The notes beneath the pieces are model-generated. The model did not search any database, was not told where the DNA came from, and was given only the letters and a program-made list of their open reading frames with translations. A DNA stretch of 64,000 nucleotides from Photobacterium sp. Ph5. GTDB lineage: Bacteria; Pseudomonadota; Gammaproteobacteria; Enterobacterales; Vibrionaceae. Of this stretch, positions 10,106-19,053 are shown piece by piece (position 1 is the stretch's first letter; each line of letters opens with the position of its first letter). A program made the position numbers and the translations under genes. The DNA lies in NCBI RefSeq assembly GCF_022129445.1, contig NZ_JADQAQ010000004.1:1-64000 (forward strand). The letters are read 5' to 3'.

Positions 10106-12586
10106 ATGTCACTGAGTAGACGTAAATTTTTGCAAGGCTTAGCAACTACGAGTGCAGCTTCTGTTATTGGTCCCGGATTGCTGATGCAAGCGGCTAGAGC
10201 TGCTGAAGAAGTAACAAAATCAACAGAGCCGCCGGGTATTTGGAAAGTTACAGGTTCACATTGGGGGGCATTCCGAGCGCGTATTTATAATGGCCAAGTC
10301 GCAGAAATTAAACCCTTTGAATTAGATAAGCACCCAACCGATATGCTAAACGGTATTAAAGGGATAATTTATAGTCCTTCAAGAATTCGTTATCCCATGG
10401 TTCGGTTAGATTGGCTTAAGAAAAACAAATACAGTGGTGAAACACGAGGTAACAATCGTTTTGTTCGAGTAACGTGGGATGAAGCGTTAGATCTCTTCTA
10501 CCAAGAATTACAACGAATCCAAAAAGATTATGGTCCTTGGGCACTTCATGCGGGGCAAACAGGCTGGCGTGAAACAGGGCAGTTCCAAAGCTGTACCTCA
10601 CACATGCAACGTGCGGTAGGTATGCATGGTAACTTTATTAAAAAAGTTGGGGATTATTCGACGGGGGCTGGGCAAACTATCTTACCTTATGTACTCGGTT
10701 CAACCGAGGTATATGCGCAAGCAACAACATGGACAACAATCCTAAAAGAGACCAAAACCTTAATATGGTGGTCTAACGATCCTATCAAAAATAGCCAAAT
10801 TGGTTGGCAGTGTGAAACGCACGGCTCTTATGGTTATTATGCCCAATTAAAAGACAAAGTCGCAAAGGGCGAGATCACGATGATATCCGTCGATCCTGTG
10901 GTGTCGAAAAGCCAAAAATATTTCGGCTGTGAACACCAATATGTGAACCCCCAGACTGATGTTCCTTTCATGCTAGGAATTGCCCATACCTTGTACAAAG
11001 AGAACCTTTACGATAAACAATTTTTAGAAACTTATACTTTAGGGTTTGACGAATTTTTGCCGTATTTACTTGGTACAGGTAAAGATAAAATCGAGAAAAC
11101 TCCTGAATGGGCAGAAAAAATTTGTGGCGTTAAAGCCGATGATATTCGTAAATTTGCTCGTCACTTAGTAAAAGATCGCACCATGATAATGTTTGGCTGG
11201 GCAGTACAGCGTCAGCAACATGGCGAACAGCCGTATTGGATGGGAGCTGTGTTGGCATCCATGCTTGGGCAAATTGGGTTACCCGGTGGTGGGGTTTCTT
11301 ATTCTCATTTCTATAGTGGTGTTGGATTGCCATTTAGTACTGCAGCAGGGCCGGGTGGTTTTCCACGAAATGTCGATGAAGGGCAAGAGCCAGTTTGGAA
11401 TAATAATGATTTCAAAGGTTATAGCGCCGTTATTCCTGTTGCTCGGTGGATTGATGCCATTATGGAGCCGGGGAAAAAGATCAAATATAACGGCGGTAAT
11501 GTCGTATTACCTGATATTAAAATGATGGTATTTAGCGGTTGTAATCCATGGAATCACCATCAACAACGTAACCGAATGAAAGAAGCGTTCAGAAAATTAC
11601 AAACCGTAGTGAATATTGATTATACATGGACGCCAACCTGTCGTTTCTCCGATATCGTATTGCCAGCATGTACGCAGTTTGAACGTAATGATCTTGACCA
11701 ATACGGCACATATTCTACTTCTGGCGTGTTGGCGATGCATAAATTGGTTGATCCTTTATACCAATCAAAAACCGATTTTCAGATCTTTACTGAACTTACC
11801 GAGCGGTTTGGAAAAAGTAAGCAATATACTCGCGGCATGACAGAAATGCAGTGGATACAAGAGCTGTATAATAATTGTCGTGATGCAAACAAAGATAAAA
11901 ACCCGATGCCAGAATTTAACGAGTTTTGGAAAAATGGCATCGTCGAATTTAAAACTGACCAAACCTACGTAAGTCACGAAGCGTTCCGAAATGATCCTGA
12001 AATCAACTCACTGGGTACACCGTCAGGATTTATAGAAATTTATAGCCGAAAAATAGCGCGCTATAATTATGAACACTGCCAAGGTCACCCAATGTGGTTT
12101 GAAAAAGAAGAGCGCTCTCATGGCGGACCGAAATCGAAGCAATTTCCATTTTGGTTGCAATCTTGTCACCCGAATAAACGCTTACACTCACAAATGTGTG
12201 ATTCAGAAGAGTTCCGTAATACCTATGCGGTAAAAGATCATGAACCCGTTTATATCAATCCGGATGATGCTAAGAAAAAAGGCATTAAAGACGGTGATAT
12301 TGTACGAGTGTTTAATGATCGCGGTCAGCTATTAGCAGGGGCGGTATTATCGGAAGATTACCCTACAGGCGTAATAAGAATTTATGAAGGGGCATGGTTT
12401 GGGCCGTTGAATAACGATATTGGTGCGATTGATACCTATGGCGATCCTAATACCGTCACCATTGATATTCCAACTTCACAGTTAGCGCAAGCAACCAGTG
12501 CCAATACTGTTGTTGTCGATATTGAAAAATTTACTGGCGAAGTGCCGCCTGTTACTTCATTCAGTGGACCTATTTATGTCAGTTAA
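10106..12586 (+). CDS. torA: TorA, periplasmic trimethylamine-N-oxide reductase
   Basis: An 826-residue molybdoenzyme of the DMSO reductase family that reduces TMAO to trimethylamine as terminal electron acceptor. A Tat signal is plain: SRRKFLQ at residues 4-10, a hydrophobic stretch and an AxA site (AARAAEE) near residue 33. No N-terminal cysteine cluster for an iron-sulfur centre is present, as expected for TorA. The probable molybdenum-ligating serine is in GDYSTGAGQ (Ser185). The C-terminal molydopterin-dinucleotide binding domain carries [13 protein letters not shown] near the end. Electrons should come from TorC. The dedicated chaperone TorD, normally next to torA, is missing from this operon. 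Confidence 0.96.
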   Translation: MSLSRRKFLQGLATTSAASVIGPGLLMQAARAAEEVTKSTEPPGIWKVTGSHWGAFRARIYNGQVAEIKPFELDKHPTDMLNGIKGIIYSPSRIRYPMVRLDWLKKNKYSGETRGNNRFVRVTWDEALDLFYQELQRIQKDYGPWALHAGQTGWRETGQFQSCTSHMQRAVGMHGNFIKKVGDYSTGAGQTILPYVLGSTEVYAQATTWTTILKETKTLIWWSNDPIKNSQIGWQCETHGSYGYYAQLKDKVAKGEITMISVDPVVSKSQKYFGCEHQYVNPQTDVPFMLGIAHTLYKENLYDKQFLETYTLGFDEFLPYLLGTGKDKIEKTPEWAEKICGVKADDIRKFARHLVKDRTMIMFGWAVQRQQHGEQPYWMGAVLASMLGQIGLPGGGVSYSHFYSGVGLPFSTAAGPGGFPRNVDEGQEPVWNNNDFKGYSAVIPVARWIDAIMEPGKKIKYNGGNVVLPDIKMMVFSGCNPWNHHQQRNRMKEAFRKLQTVVNIDYTWTPTCRFSDIVLPACTQFERNDLDQYGTYSTSGVLAMHKLVDPLYQSKTDFQIFTELTERFGKSKQYTRGMTEMQWIQELYNNCRDANKDKNPMPEFNEFWKNGIVEFKTDQTYVSHEAFRNDPEINSLGTPSGFIEIYSRKIARYNYEHCQGHPMWFEKEERSHGGPKSKQFPFWLQSCHPNKRLHSQMCDSEEFRNTYAVKDHEPVYINPDDAKKKGIKDGDIVRVFNDRGQLLAGAVLSEDYPTGVIRIYEGAWFGPLNNDIGAIDTYGDPNTVTIDIPTSQLAQATSANTVVVDIEKFTGEVPPVTSFSGPIYVS

Positions 12587-12640
12587 TTCAAAGCTGTTGT
12601 TGTGATAAATAAACAATTGCTGTGACATCAAGCAAACAAT

Positions 12641-12672
12641 AAAGAGCCAGTAATCTGGCTCTTTATTTTTTT
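12641..12672 (+). terminator. Terminator after torA
   Basis: A perfect 10-bp stem (AAAGAGCCAG, loop TAAT, CTGGCTCTTT) is followed by ATTTTTTTT. It separates torA from the globin gene, which therefore probably has its own promoter within about 45 nt. Confidence 0.9.
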
Positions 12673-12718
12673 GGATATAATAAAATAAACAAAAGCAGTA
12701 AAAGACAGTGAGCCGAGA

Positions 12719-13171
12719 TTGGATAGTTCAGAATACCCAGAGCAAGATGAATTTTCAGGTGTAAAGAAAGCGAAAGTGCCAGTATATGGAGTGGGAGATA
12801 GTACCTTACAAGCTGCTGGTGGCGAGCAAGGAGTAAAGCAATTAGTCGATGCCTTTTATTACTACATGGATACCTTGCCGGTTGCTGCCAAAGTACGTGC
12901 TATGCATAACCCTGATTTAACTGAATCTAAAGCCAAATTAACCACATTTTTAGTGGGCTGGATGGGTGGCCCTTCTCGTTACGCAGAAATGTATGGCTCA
13001 ATTAATATACCGAGTGCGCACCGGCATTTAGAGATAGGTTTAGCAGAAAAAGATGCTTGGTTATTGTGTATGCAAAAAGCGTTAGACGATCAACCTTATG
13101 AAGAAACCTTCAAACGCTACGTCATGGTACAGCTTTCCTTTCCCGCAGAAATGTGCCGTAACAGAAGATAA
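12719..13171 (+). CDS. Group II truncated haemoglobin (trHbO-like)
   Basis: A 150-residue 2-over-2 globin. Family residues seen: FYYYMDT near 48, the WMGGPSRYAEMYG segment near 80, the proximal-histidine region AHRHLEIG near 100, and the conserved tryptophan in KDAWLLCM near 113. Such globins bind O2, NO or H2S; a physiological role cannot be set from sequence. Translation must begin at TTG 12719, since no ATG or in-frame GTG lies between the upstream stop at 12686 and the globin fold, and the ribosome binding site is weak (CCGAG). It occupies the place where torD is often found. Confidence 0.85.
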   Translation: MDSSEYPEQDEFSGVKKAKVPVYGVGDSTLQAAGGEQGVKQLVDAFYYYMDTLPVAAKVRAMHNPDLTESKAKLTTFLVGWMGGPSRYAEMYGSINIPSAHRHLEIGLAEKDAWLLCMQKALDDQPYEETFKRYVMVQLSFPAEMCRNRR

Positions 13172-13196
13172 TCGCTGAGCAATCACGTATTATATT

Positions 13197-13238
13197 GACA
13201 ACCTATTCCAACTTGGAATAGGTTGTCGTCTTGTTTTT
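13197..13238 (+). terminator. Terminator after the globin gene
   Basis: A perfect 14-bp stem (arms 13197-13210 and 13214-13227, GACAACCTATTCCA and its complement) with a 3-nt loop ACT, followed by the T-rich GTCTTGTTTTTC. It lies 26 nt after the stop codon. Confidence 0.8.
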
Positions 13239-13257
13239 CGCTATTGCATTTTTATTC

Positions 13258-13278
13258 ATAACGTTAATATCACGTTAT
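13258..13278. promoter_or_regulatory. Dyad upstream of the TSUP permease gene
   Basis: ATAACG-N9-CGTTAT forms a symmetric site 28 bp before the ATG of the downstream permease gene. Placement suggests an operator overlapping the promoter or transcript start. No regulator is identifiable. Confidence 0.25.
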
Positions 13279-13306
13279 TAAATAATAACTTACAATGTGA
13301 GTTGCA

Positions 13307-14086
13307 ATGGAATTAACGTTAGAGATCTTTGTACTACTGTTTTTTGTCGCAGGATTAGCCGGCTTTATTGATGCTATTGCTGGTGGAGGTGGGTTATTAA
13401 CCGTTCCTGCATTATTGTCGGTGGGTATTCCGCCAGCACAAGTGCTTGCCACTAATAAATTACAAAGCTCATTTGGTAGTTTTTCGGCATCACTGTACTT
13501 TGTCCGTAATGGATTAGTGAAACTTAAAGACATGCGTTTAGCCATTGCCTGTACCTTTACAGGCTCAGCGATTGGCGCGTTGTTAGTTCAACATATTGAT
13601 GCAGGTATATTAACCAGTCTTATTCCTCTCTTATTAATATTTGTATCACTGTATTTTCTTTTTAGTCCGAATATCGGTAAACCGCAGGGCGATCCAAAAC
13701 TCTCAGAAGCGATGTTTGCTTTTTCTGTGGGGACATCCATTGGTTTTTATGATGGTTTCTTTGGCCCAGGAACGGGCTCATTATTTACTATCTGTTTTGT
13801 TGCGATTGCCAAGTTTGGTCTAGTTGAGGCAACGGCGAGAACCAAAATATTAAACTTCACTTCCAATATCGCTGCACTTACATTTTTTATTATCGCGGGG
13901 CTACCTATTTGGAAATTGGGTTTAATTATGGCTGTTGGTGGATTTATTGGTGCGCGGTTAGGTGCACACATTGTGATTAACAAAGGGCAAAAGTTTATTC
14001 GCCCAATGGTTATTATTATGTCGATGGTTATGGCGATAAAATTATTGTGGGATCAACATCCACAGTGGTTTCAATCTATTTTTTAA
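13307..14086 (+). CDS. TSUP-family (TauE/SafE) membrane permease, YfcA-like
   Basis: A 259-residue integral membrane protein with about eight hydrophobic segments in two repeats. The repeat signatures are visible: AGFIDAIAGGGGLLTVPALL near residue 20 and GFYDGFFGPGTGSLFTI near residue 148. TSUP proteins move sulfonates, sulfite, thiosulfate or other organic anions across the inner membrane; the substrate is not predictable. It resembles E. coli YfcA in length and motif placement. It stands alone between a terminator and a GGDEF gene. GAG lies 5-6 nt before the ATG. Confidence 0.85.
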   Translation: MELTLEIFVLLFFVAGLAGFIDAIAGGGGLLTVPALLSVGIPPAQVLATNKLQSSFGSFSASLYFVRNGLVKLKDMRLAIACTFTGSAIGALLVQHIDAGILTSLIPLLLIFVSLYFLFSPNIGKPQGDPKLSEAMFAFSVGTSIGFYDGFFGPGTGSLFTICFVAIAKFGLVEATARTKILNFTSNIAALTFFIIAGLPIWKLGLIMAVGGFIGARLGAHIVINKGQKFIRPMVIIMSMVMAIKLLWDQHPQWFQSIF

Positions 14087-14352
14087 CCTAATAGGTAAAT
14101 GAATGCTACACGGTGTAAATATTTAGTGTGGTGTTAAAATAAAAGGAGAAAATAGAATGATAAAAGTAATGAATAGATGGGGTGTTCAATGTTAAAAGTG
14201 AATATTTAACCATCAGCATTCCAAATAGGTTTAAGCATTGTAAGAGAATGTTTCATTTCATGCGTATAGGATATTAATTTCATTTTAATTGAAGTATATT
14301 TATGCAACTAAGTCATTGATATTTTAACTCTAACGCTGGCAATAATTTATTT

Positions 14353-15738
14353 ATGAATAACAAAATGAAAGTAAGAATAACGCACTCTAGTTTTGCTATA
14401 TTACTCGCTTTATTTCTGCTCTTAATTGTTGTTGAATTGTTCTTTTTTAATAATGAAAATAAACATGACATATTAGTTAAAAAAGATAATATTGCTATTA
14501 GTCAAAACATCACAGCAACGATTAATGAACAAATTAATAGTATGGTTGCTAGTCTTAAAGCATTAAGTTATTCATTAAACATTCAAAATGGAGCTAATAC
14601 GGAAGGATTTGACGTAATAGCTAAAAAAATCATTGCCGATAACGATATTATTTCTGAGCTTCAATATGCGCCTTTGGGTATTATTACAGATATTTATCCT
14701 AATCGGATTAAGCATACAGCGATAGGGCACGATCTTACCCATATTGATGAGCGTAAAAAAGGCGTATTACTGTCTATTGAAAATAGAAGTGTGGGCTTAA
14801 TTGGCCCTGTAAAGCTAATTCAAAATGGTAAGCTGGCGTTTATTTTACGCTTGCCATTATTTAATGAAAAAAATGAGTTTACAGGCTTTGTTAACGCGAT
14901 AAGTTATCTTGATCAATTTAGAGAAAAACTGGCATTAGATAATTGTCATTATAAAATTCTTGGCTTTAACCCTGACGGTCAGCGATTAACTATTTTTAAT
15001 AACATAGAAAATGGTTGTGAAAAAACGACCAGCTCATTTACGGTGAAAGTCCCTAGTGGTGAGTGGTTGTTCGTTATTCAAAATCAACAAAAGAGTAATC
15101 AAGATGACAGCATCTATTTAAAATACCTGCTTTATTTTTTGTCTTTCTTGATTTGTATTTATGTCTATAAGCGTGAGAAGTACATCAAACAGAGCCAGAA
15201 CTCTATTCTTGATATGAATATGATGCTGCAAAAAGCGTCATATACAGATGAATTAACACATCTGCCAAACAGACGGTTGTTAAATGAAAAACTGGATGCT
15301 ATTTCAACGTTAACCAGCAACCAAACTTATAGTATTGCGATATTCGATATCGATAACTTTAAACAGGTTAATGATACTTATGGGCATGATGTTGGTGATG
15401 ATGTTCTGGTTGCGTTTGCCAACATTTGTTTATCGAACTTACGTTCGACTGATATCATCGCGCGTTGGGGTGGTGAAGAGTTTGTGTTGTTAATGGAAAA
15501 TACCGACAGTCACCATGGCCAAGAAATTTGTACGCGTATTCTTCACACCTTGTCACAGCATCGTATTTCATCTGGTGATACGCACTTTTCAGTGACATCA
15601 TCGGTAGGGTTATGTGAATTTACTACCCCAGACTTTACGATACTCTGCGTGATGAAATGTATTGACGAAGCTTTATATGTATCTAAAAAAACGGGTAAAA
15701 ATAAAGTTACGCTAGGGCATTTAACTGCGAATAAATAG
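14353..15738 (+). CDS. Diguanylate cyclase with periplasmic CHASE-like sensor
   Basis: A 461-residue membrane signalling protein. A transmembrane segment at about residues 13-32 is followed by a periplasmic domain whose motifs (LQYAPLGIITDIYP, IGHDL, IGPVKLIQNGKLAF, LPLFNEKNEFTGFV) fit a CHASE-type ligand sensor. A second membrane segment lies at about 256-272. The C-terminal GGDEF domain has an active site GGEEF at 373-377 and an RxxD inhibitory site (RSTD) five residues ahead, so it should make cyclic di-GMP with product inhibition. The sensed ligand is unknown. The gene appears monocistronic; about 266 bp before it hold no clear gene. Confidence 0.88.
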   Translation: MNNKMKVRITHSSFAILLALFLLLIVVELFFFNNENKHDILVKKDNIAISQNITATINEQINSMVASLKALSYSLNIQNGANTEGFDVIAKKIIADNDIISELQYAPLGIITDIYPNRIKHTAIGHDLTHIDERKKGVLLSIENRSVGLIGPVKLIQNGKLAFILRLPLFNEKNEFTGFVNAISYLDQFREKLALDNCHYKILGFNPDGQRLTIFNNIENGCEKTTSSFTVKVPSGEWLFVIQNQQKSNQDDSIYLKYLLYFLSFLICIYVYKREKYIKQSQNSILDMNMMLQKASYTDELTHLPNRRLLNEKLDAISTLTSNQTYSIAIFDIDNFKQVNDTYGHDVGDDVLVAFANICLSNLRSTDIIARWGGEEFVLLMENTDSHHGQEICTRILHTLSQHRISSGDTHFSVTSSVGLCEFTTPDFTILCVMKCIDEALYVSKKTGKNKVTLGHLTANK

Positions 15739-15763
15739 CGTTTCTGCTCGGGGTAATGATCAT

Positions 15764-16612
15764 TTATATTGTTTTAGGGATCACCACATCAGCGATAGTC
15801 TTAACCAGTTTTTTTATCCTAGGTAGTTTGTAACTATTTTGACGATAAATCAGATTAATAGGGCGAGTTAAATCAGATAATTCTTCAAAATCGAAACAGA
15901 ACGTATCTTCAATCTGTAGTGTGTTCACAATCGACAAAGGCACAAGTGCTGGCGCCATACCTGCCAAGGCCAGCTGTGCTGAAGCAGTATAAGAGTCCAT
16001 CTCCATTAGTGGTGTAATCCCTACTTTTTGCAAAATAGCGGCTTGAGAGTAATTAGATGGATTTTTTAAATCATTCACCACAAGCGCTTTCGGTAGTGCT
16101 GTCAGCGGTTGGTTAAACACCACCTTAAAAGGCTCATCCATTAAATGTTCGGCAATAAAACTATAGTTAGCAGGTAAATGCCCTGCGCAAAAGCCAATCG
16201 ATGCCTTACCAGATTGCACGTTTTCGACAATTACTGGGGTATGGTGAGTGGTAATTGAAATGTATTTATCGTGCTGGAAATATTGCCCCATCGCTTGTGA
16301 TAAATAACCCGCGACTAAGGTTTCAGAGCAATCAATCGTAATAATGCTTTGATCGTCTAAATTCTGATGCTCAAAAATTAGCCCTCGAATTTCATTAAAA
16401 CTTGGCCCTACATTGTTAATCAACGCATGGGCGTCAGGGGTTAGCTTAATTAATCGCCCCGCAGGAATGATCAACTTAGTACCTAATGTCGCCTCTAGCT
16501 TGGCAATTCGTTTGCTCACTGCTGATTGGCTGATATACAAACGGCTACCCGTACGGCTCATGGTGCCTTCTTCCGCTAATACTAATAAGGTTTCAATACC
16601 TTCGAGTAACAT
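15764..16612 (-). CDS. LysR-family transcriptional regulator
   Basis: A 282-residue regulator with an N-terminal winged helix (residues about 1-60: ETLLVLAEEGTMSRTGSRLYISQSAVSKRIAKLEATLG) and a LysR substrate-binding domain. No target is obvious: the gene is convergent with the GGDEF gene and its upstream neighbour is a decayed FMN reductase. The 233 bp before the start codon carry no other gene; part is the terminator of the EamA transcript. Target and inducer unknown. Confidence 0.85.
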   Translation of the reverse strand: MLLEGIETLLVLAEEGTMSRTGSRLYISQSAVSKRIAKLEATLGTKLIIPAGRLIKLTPDAHALINNVGPSFNEIRGLIFEHQNLDDQSIITIDCSETLVAGYLSQAMGQYFQHDKYISITTHHTPVIVENVQSGKASIGFCAGHLPANYSFIAEHLMDEPFKVVFNQPLTALPKALVVNDLKNPSNYSQAAILQKVGITPLMEMDSYTASAQLALAGMAPALVPLSIVNTLQIEDTFCFDFEELSDLTRPINLIYRQNSYKLPRIKKLVKTIADVVIPKTI

Positions 16613-16803
16613 AGGTGTATTCCATTGATGAATAGAGAGAAATTGATGATACGTGATCAGAGTAGGTGAGGCGAGATTGGTTTTTGCTTAGTCTTCACAT
16701 TTTTACGCTGGGGCTGTAACTCACTTTTGCCCAATACTGTGCATTCCACTAATTTGGGTAATTATAAGAAAGTTGTATGACTATGCAGTTACATACGGAA
16801 TAA

Positions 16804-16830
16804 GAGCCACCTGTTTTGGGCTGGTGACTC
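16804..16830 (-). terminator. Terminator of the EamA/FMN reductase transcript
   Basis: On the minus strand GAGTCACC, an 11-nt loop and GGTGGCTC (one G-T pair) are followed by TTATT. It lies 16 nt past the stop of the FMN reductase remnant, so the ancestral operon end is intact. Confidence 0.55.
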
Positions 16831-16845
16831 CTGTATCGCCAGTGG

Positions 16846-17189
16846 CTAGATCCCGTAGCGGAACGTTTTATGACCATATCGCGATGCACTGGAGCTAGTG
16901 CATTGGCGTAGGCAGCGAGCAGCTTCATGGTATATTTGCTTCGGGCATATAGGTACTGGTCGGTACATTCGTAACCGATTGCTTAAGAATTTGAGCAACA
17001 GGTTTCCACTGGTTCCATTCATCACTGTCTTGCCATACTCCCTCATTCCAAAACGGCAGATTCAGTTGGTATAAATCGAGAACTGTTGCCTTGTCAAAAT
17101 GGGGTTCAGCCAGTGTTTGTAGGTAACTAGGCGACATTTAGGCTTTGAGAATGCGCTCTTTGACTTCCTGATACGATAGTAATGTTCAT
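16846..17189 (-). pseudogene. Decayed NADPH-dependent FMN reductase
   Basis: Three reading frames together spell the two ends of an NADPH-dependent FMN reductase of about 180 residues. Frame one starts at ATG 17189 (MNITIVSGSQRAHSQSLNVA) and hits TAG at 17127-17129. Removing one T at 17129 joins it to the next frame (SYLQTLAEPHFDK ... QLNLPFWNEGVW). The middle of the flavodoxin fold is missing. The C-terminal helix (YTMKLLAAYANALAPV) then appears in a third frame and its last residues (KTFRYGI, stop at 16846) in a fourth join at an AAAA run. The start lies one base past the EamA stop (TAATATG), so it was once coupled to that gene. At 344 nt it is about 200 nt short. The family call rests on my memory of the motifs. 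Confidence 0.75.
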
Positions 17190-17190
17190 A

Positions 17191-18081
17191 TTAATTCCTT
17201 ATGACGGTCTGACGTTGTGGTTGGTGATCGGTTTGCGCAGATGAGCGAGGCGTAGCCAGCATAATTGAAAACAGAATGGCTAAGGCACCAAGTAATTGGG
17301 GCCAAGTCAGAGTTTGATTTAGGATTAGATATCCAAGAAAACAGGCAGAAACACTGCTAAGAAAACCGAGAAAAGAGACGGTCACCGGAGGAAGCTTTTC
17401 GATTCCGCGAAACCAGAGAAAATAACCCAAAATGGCACCAATCAGGCTCAAGTATCCATAGCCTAGGTAGTTGATTGACGTAAGTTGGGTTGGGACGCCT
17501 TCCTGCCAAAGTGAGACAGGTAACAAAATGATGCCGCCAAATAACAGCTGCCAACCTGTAAATCCAAGCATTGTCATGCCCGTTGGACGTCCCCATTTTT
17601 TTGTCAGCACCACGCCTAAAGCCATGCTCAGTGTTCCAAGTATTGCGGTCAACATACCTTCGATATTGAGTTTGGCTGAGCTGTTAAGTACCAGCAGACC
17701 TACACCGAGAATACCTAATCCACTGGCGATCAGTTGTTGTGAAGAGAAGCGGGTACTCAAAAGGTACCAACTCATGATCATTACAATCACCGGCTGGATA
17801 GACATCACCATCGATGCCGTGCCACCCGGTAGGTAGGTTGCCGCGAAAAATAGCCCGATGTTCAGAAAACCTAGCACTGCCATACGAAGCCACCACAACC
17901 CAGTTGGCCACGCTCGGCTAATAAGCACTAGTATTACACCAGCAGGCAGCGAACGGATTGTTGAAGCAATAAGTGGACTGTCTGGCGGCAGTGCTTCTGT
18001 TGTAACTATATAGGTACTGCCCCAGACAATAGGCGCAATTGCTGTTAATGCTATTGTTTTAATTTGCTGAACTTTGTTCAT
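17191..18081 (-). CDS. EamA/DMT-family transporter
   Basis: A 296-residue membrane protein with ten predicted helices made of two EamA repeats, typical of drug/metabolite transporters. The first repeat starts IAPIVWGSTYIVTTEALPP and shows the family's W-G-S pattern; the second starts near residue 150. Members mostly export amino acids or small metabolites; the substrate here is not predictable. The ORF ends one base before the FMN reductase remnant and is divergent from a MarR regulator gene, with paired operators between them, so that MarR protein is the likely controller. Basic Gln/Arg-rich tail is cytoplasmic. Confidence 0.85.
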   Translation of the reverse strand: MNKVQQIKTIALTAIAPIVWGSTYIVTTEALPPDSPLIASTIRSLPAGVILVLISRAWPTGLWWLRMAVLGFLNIGLFFAATYLPGGTASMVMSIQPVIVMIMSWYLLSTRFSSQQLIASGLGILGVGLLVLNSSAKLNIEGMLTAILGTLSMALGVVLTKKWGRPTGMTMLGFTGWQLLFGGIILLPVSLWQEGVPTQLTSINYLGYGYLSLIGAILGYFLWFRGIEKLPPVTVSFLGFLSSVSACFLGYLILNQTLTWPQLLGALAILFSIMLATPRSSAQTDHQPQRQTVIRN

Positions 18082-18118
18082 AACTCACCTTGACTGAATA
18101 GTTAATCATCTTCTAAAA

Positions 18119-18142
18119 AAGTATCTCCATGAAAAGATACTT
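18119..18142. promoter_or_regulatory. Operator copy 1 in the EamA/MarR intergenic region
   Basis: AAGTATCT-N8-AGATACTT, a perfect palindrome, 38 bp before the EamA start. The same palindrome recurs at 18175-18198 with identical 8-nt spacing. Length and symmetry fit a MarR-family dimer site, and the adjacent gene encodes a MarR protein. Confidence 0.65.
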
Positions 18143-18174
18143 CTTAGAAAGTAATTGAGTTGTGAATTTTAATC

Positions 18175-18198
18175 AAGTATCTTTTTTGAAAGATATTT
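18175..18198. promoter_or_regulatory. Operator copy 2 in the EamA/MarR intergenic region
   Basis: AAGTATCT-N8-AGATATTT, identical to copy 1 except for one base in the right arm, ending 15 bp before the marR-type ATG. Centres of the two copies are 56 bp apart. Binding here would block the promoter or start region of the regulator gene and give autoregulation. Confidence 0.65.
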
Positions 18199-18213
18199 AT
18201 TTGAGAGGTAAAA

Positions 18214-18696
18214 ATGTCATCAGACAAAGTCGATGAAATCCTTGCTCAATGGCTCGCTGTAAGGCCTGATCTGGATTGCTCTGCTATGGGGGTTGTCGGG
18301 CGATTAAATCGAACCAGCGCAGTATGGAAGAAGACGTTGGATCCGGTTTTTCGAGAGTACGGGCTGAGCAGTATAGAGTTTGATATTTTGGCCACCATGC
18401 GCCGCAGTGATACTGCAGTCACTCCTACTGAGTTGTATCATACTCTGATGCTTTCATCTGGTGCTGTCAGTACGCGTATAGAACAGTTGGTGAAAAGTGG
18501 TTTTGTCCAACGTATTGCTAGTGAAGAGGACAGACGCAGCTGTAAAGTTACCTTGACTAAAAAGGGGATTGAGTTGGTGGATACTGCATTGAATGCACAT
18601 GTTGCTAATATGGATAACATGCTGAGCGTACTTAGTAACAAAGAACAAGAACAGTTGGCCAATTTGTTAAGAAAGATATTGTTGGCAGAGCAATAA
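18214..18696 (+). CDS. MarR-family transcriptional regulator
   Basis: A 160-residue winged-helix regulator. The DNA-binding region covers about residues 60-115 (LSSIEFDILATMRRS, TPTELYHTLMLSSGAVSTRIEQLVKSGFV, EDRRSCKVTLTKKG with the wing). A GAGAGG ribosome binding site precedes the ATG. It is divergent from the EamA transporter gene and the region between them has two copies of one palindrome, so it most likely represses both itself and the transporter until an effector binds. The effector is unknown. Confidence 0.88.
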   Translation: MSSDKVDEILAQWLAVRPDLDCSAMGVVGRLNRTSAVWKKTLDPVFREYGLSSIEFDILATMRRSDTAVTPTELYHTLMLSSGAVSTRIEQLVKSGFVQRIASEEDRRSCKVTLTKKGIELVDTALNAHVANMDNMLSVLSNKEQEQLANLLRKILLAEQ

Positions 18697-18863
18697 TGAA
18701 CAGTTGCTTTTAAGATTTTCAATATTCCTTTACTCATTCACTGTTTGTTAATGCCAGTTTGTGATGCTAAAAATTACTTGAAACGCTATGAGTAGAGCTG
18801 AAGACCTAGCAAATTATTGTTCAAAAATAATTTGGCTCTAGTCTCTTGATATAAAAGGATCTT

Positions 18864-18965
18864 TTGATCGGTTACATATTACTGTTCGGGGTATGGATTT
18901 GGTCTATTTTCCGCGTGGTTAAAGGCTTAGCGAAACTGACTTCTAATAAAGGGTATAACGGCTAA
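18864..18965 (+). CDS. Possible 33-residue membrane protein
   Basis: A TTG at 18864 opens a 33-codon frame (MIGYILLFGVWIWSIFRVV then KGLAKLTSNKGYNG). AAAAGGA lies 5-6 nt upstream, a well placed ribosome binding site. The product would have one transmembrane helix and a positively charged tail, giving a cytoplasmic C-terminus. A terminator follows at 18992. Codon use (AAA, GGT, TCT) looks like coding DNA. No family is recognised, and it could still be a chance frame. Confidence 0.4.
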   Translation: MIGYILLFGVWIWSIFRVVKGLAKLTSNKGYNG

Positions 18966-18991
18966 CGTTAATACTTCTTTGTGTGATGAAT

Positions 18992-19023
18992 AAAAAAAAC
19001 CGATCGGATGATCGGTTTTTTAT
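18992..19023. terminator. Bidirectional terminator
   Basis: Stem ACCGATC / GATCGGT with GGAT loop, preceded by a run of A and followed by TTTTT, so it can end transcripts from both sides: the possible small gene at 18864 and the MarR gene at 19054-19557. Confidence 0.85.
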
Positions 19024-19053
19024 TATCTCAATATTTGTGAACGTGTGTGGCGC

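Noticed and set aside
14087-14352. Tiny ATG frames between the TSUP and GGDEF genes
   Set aside because: Fewer than 15 codons each, no ribosome binding site worth noting; treated as intergenic.
16846-17137. Two short minus-strand frames considered as separate small genes
   Set aside because: Together with the 20 codons from 17189 they reconstruct one FMN reductase, so they are parts of a pseudogene.
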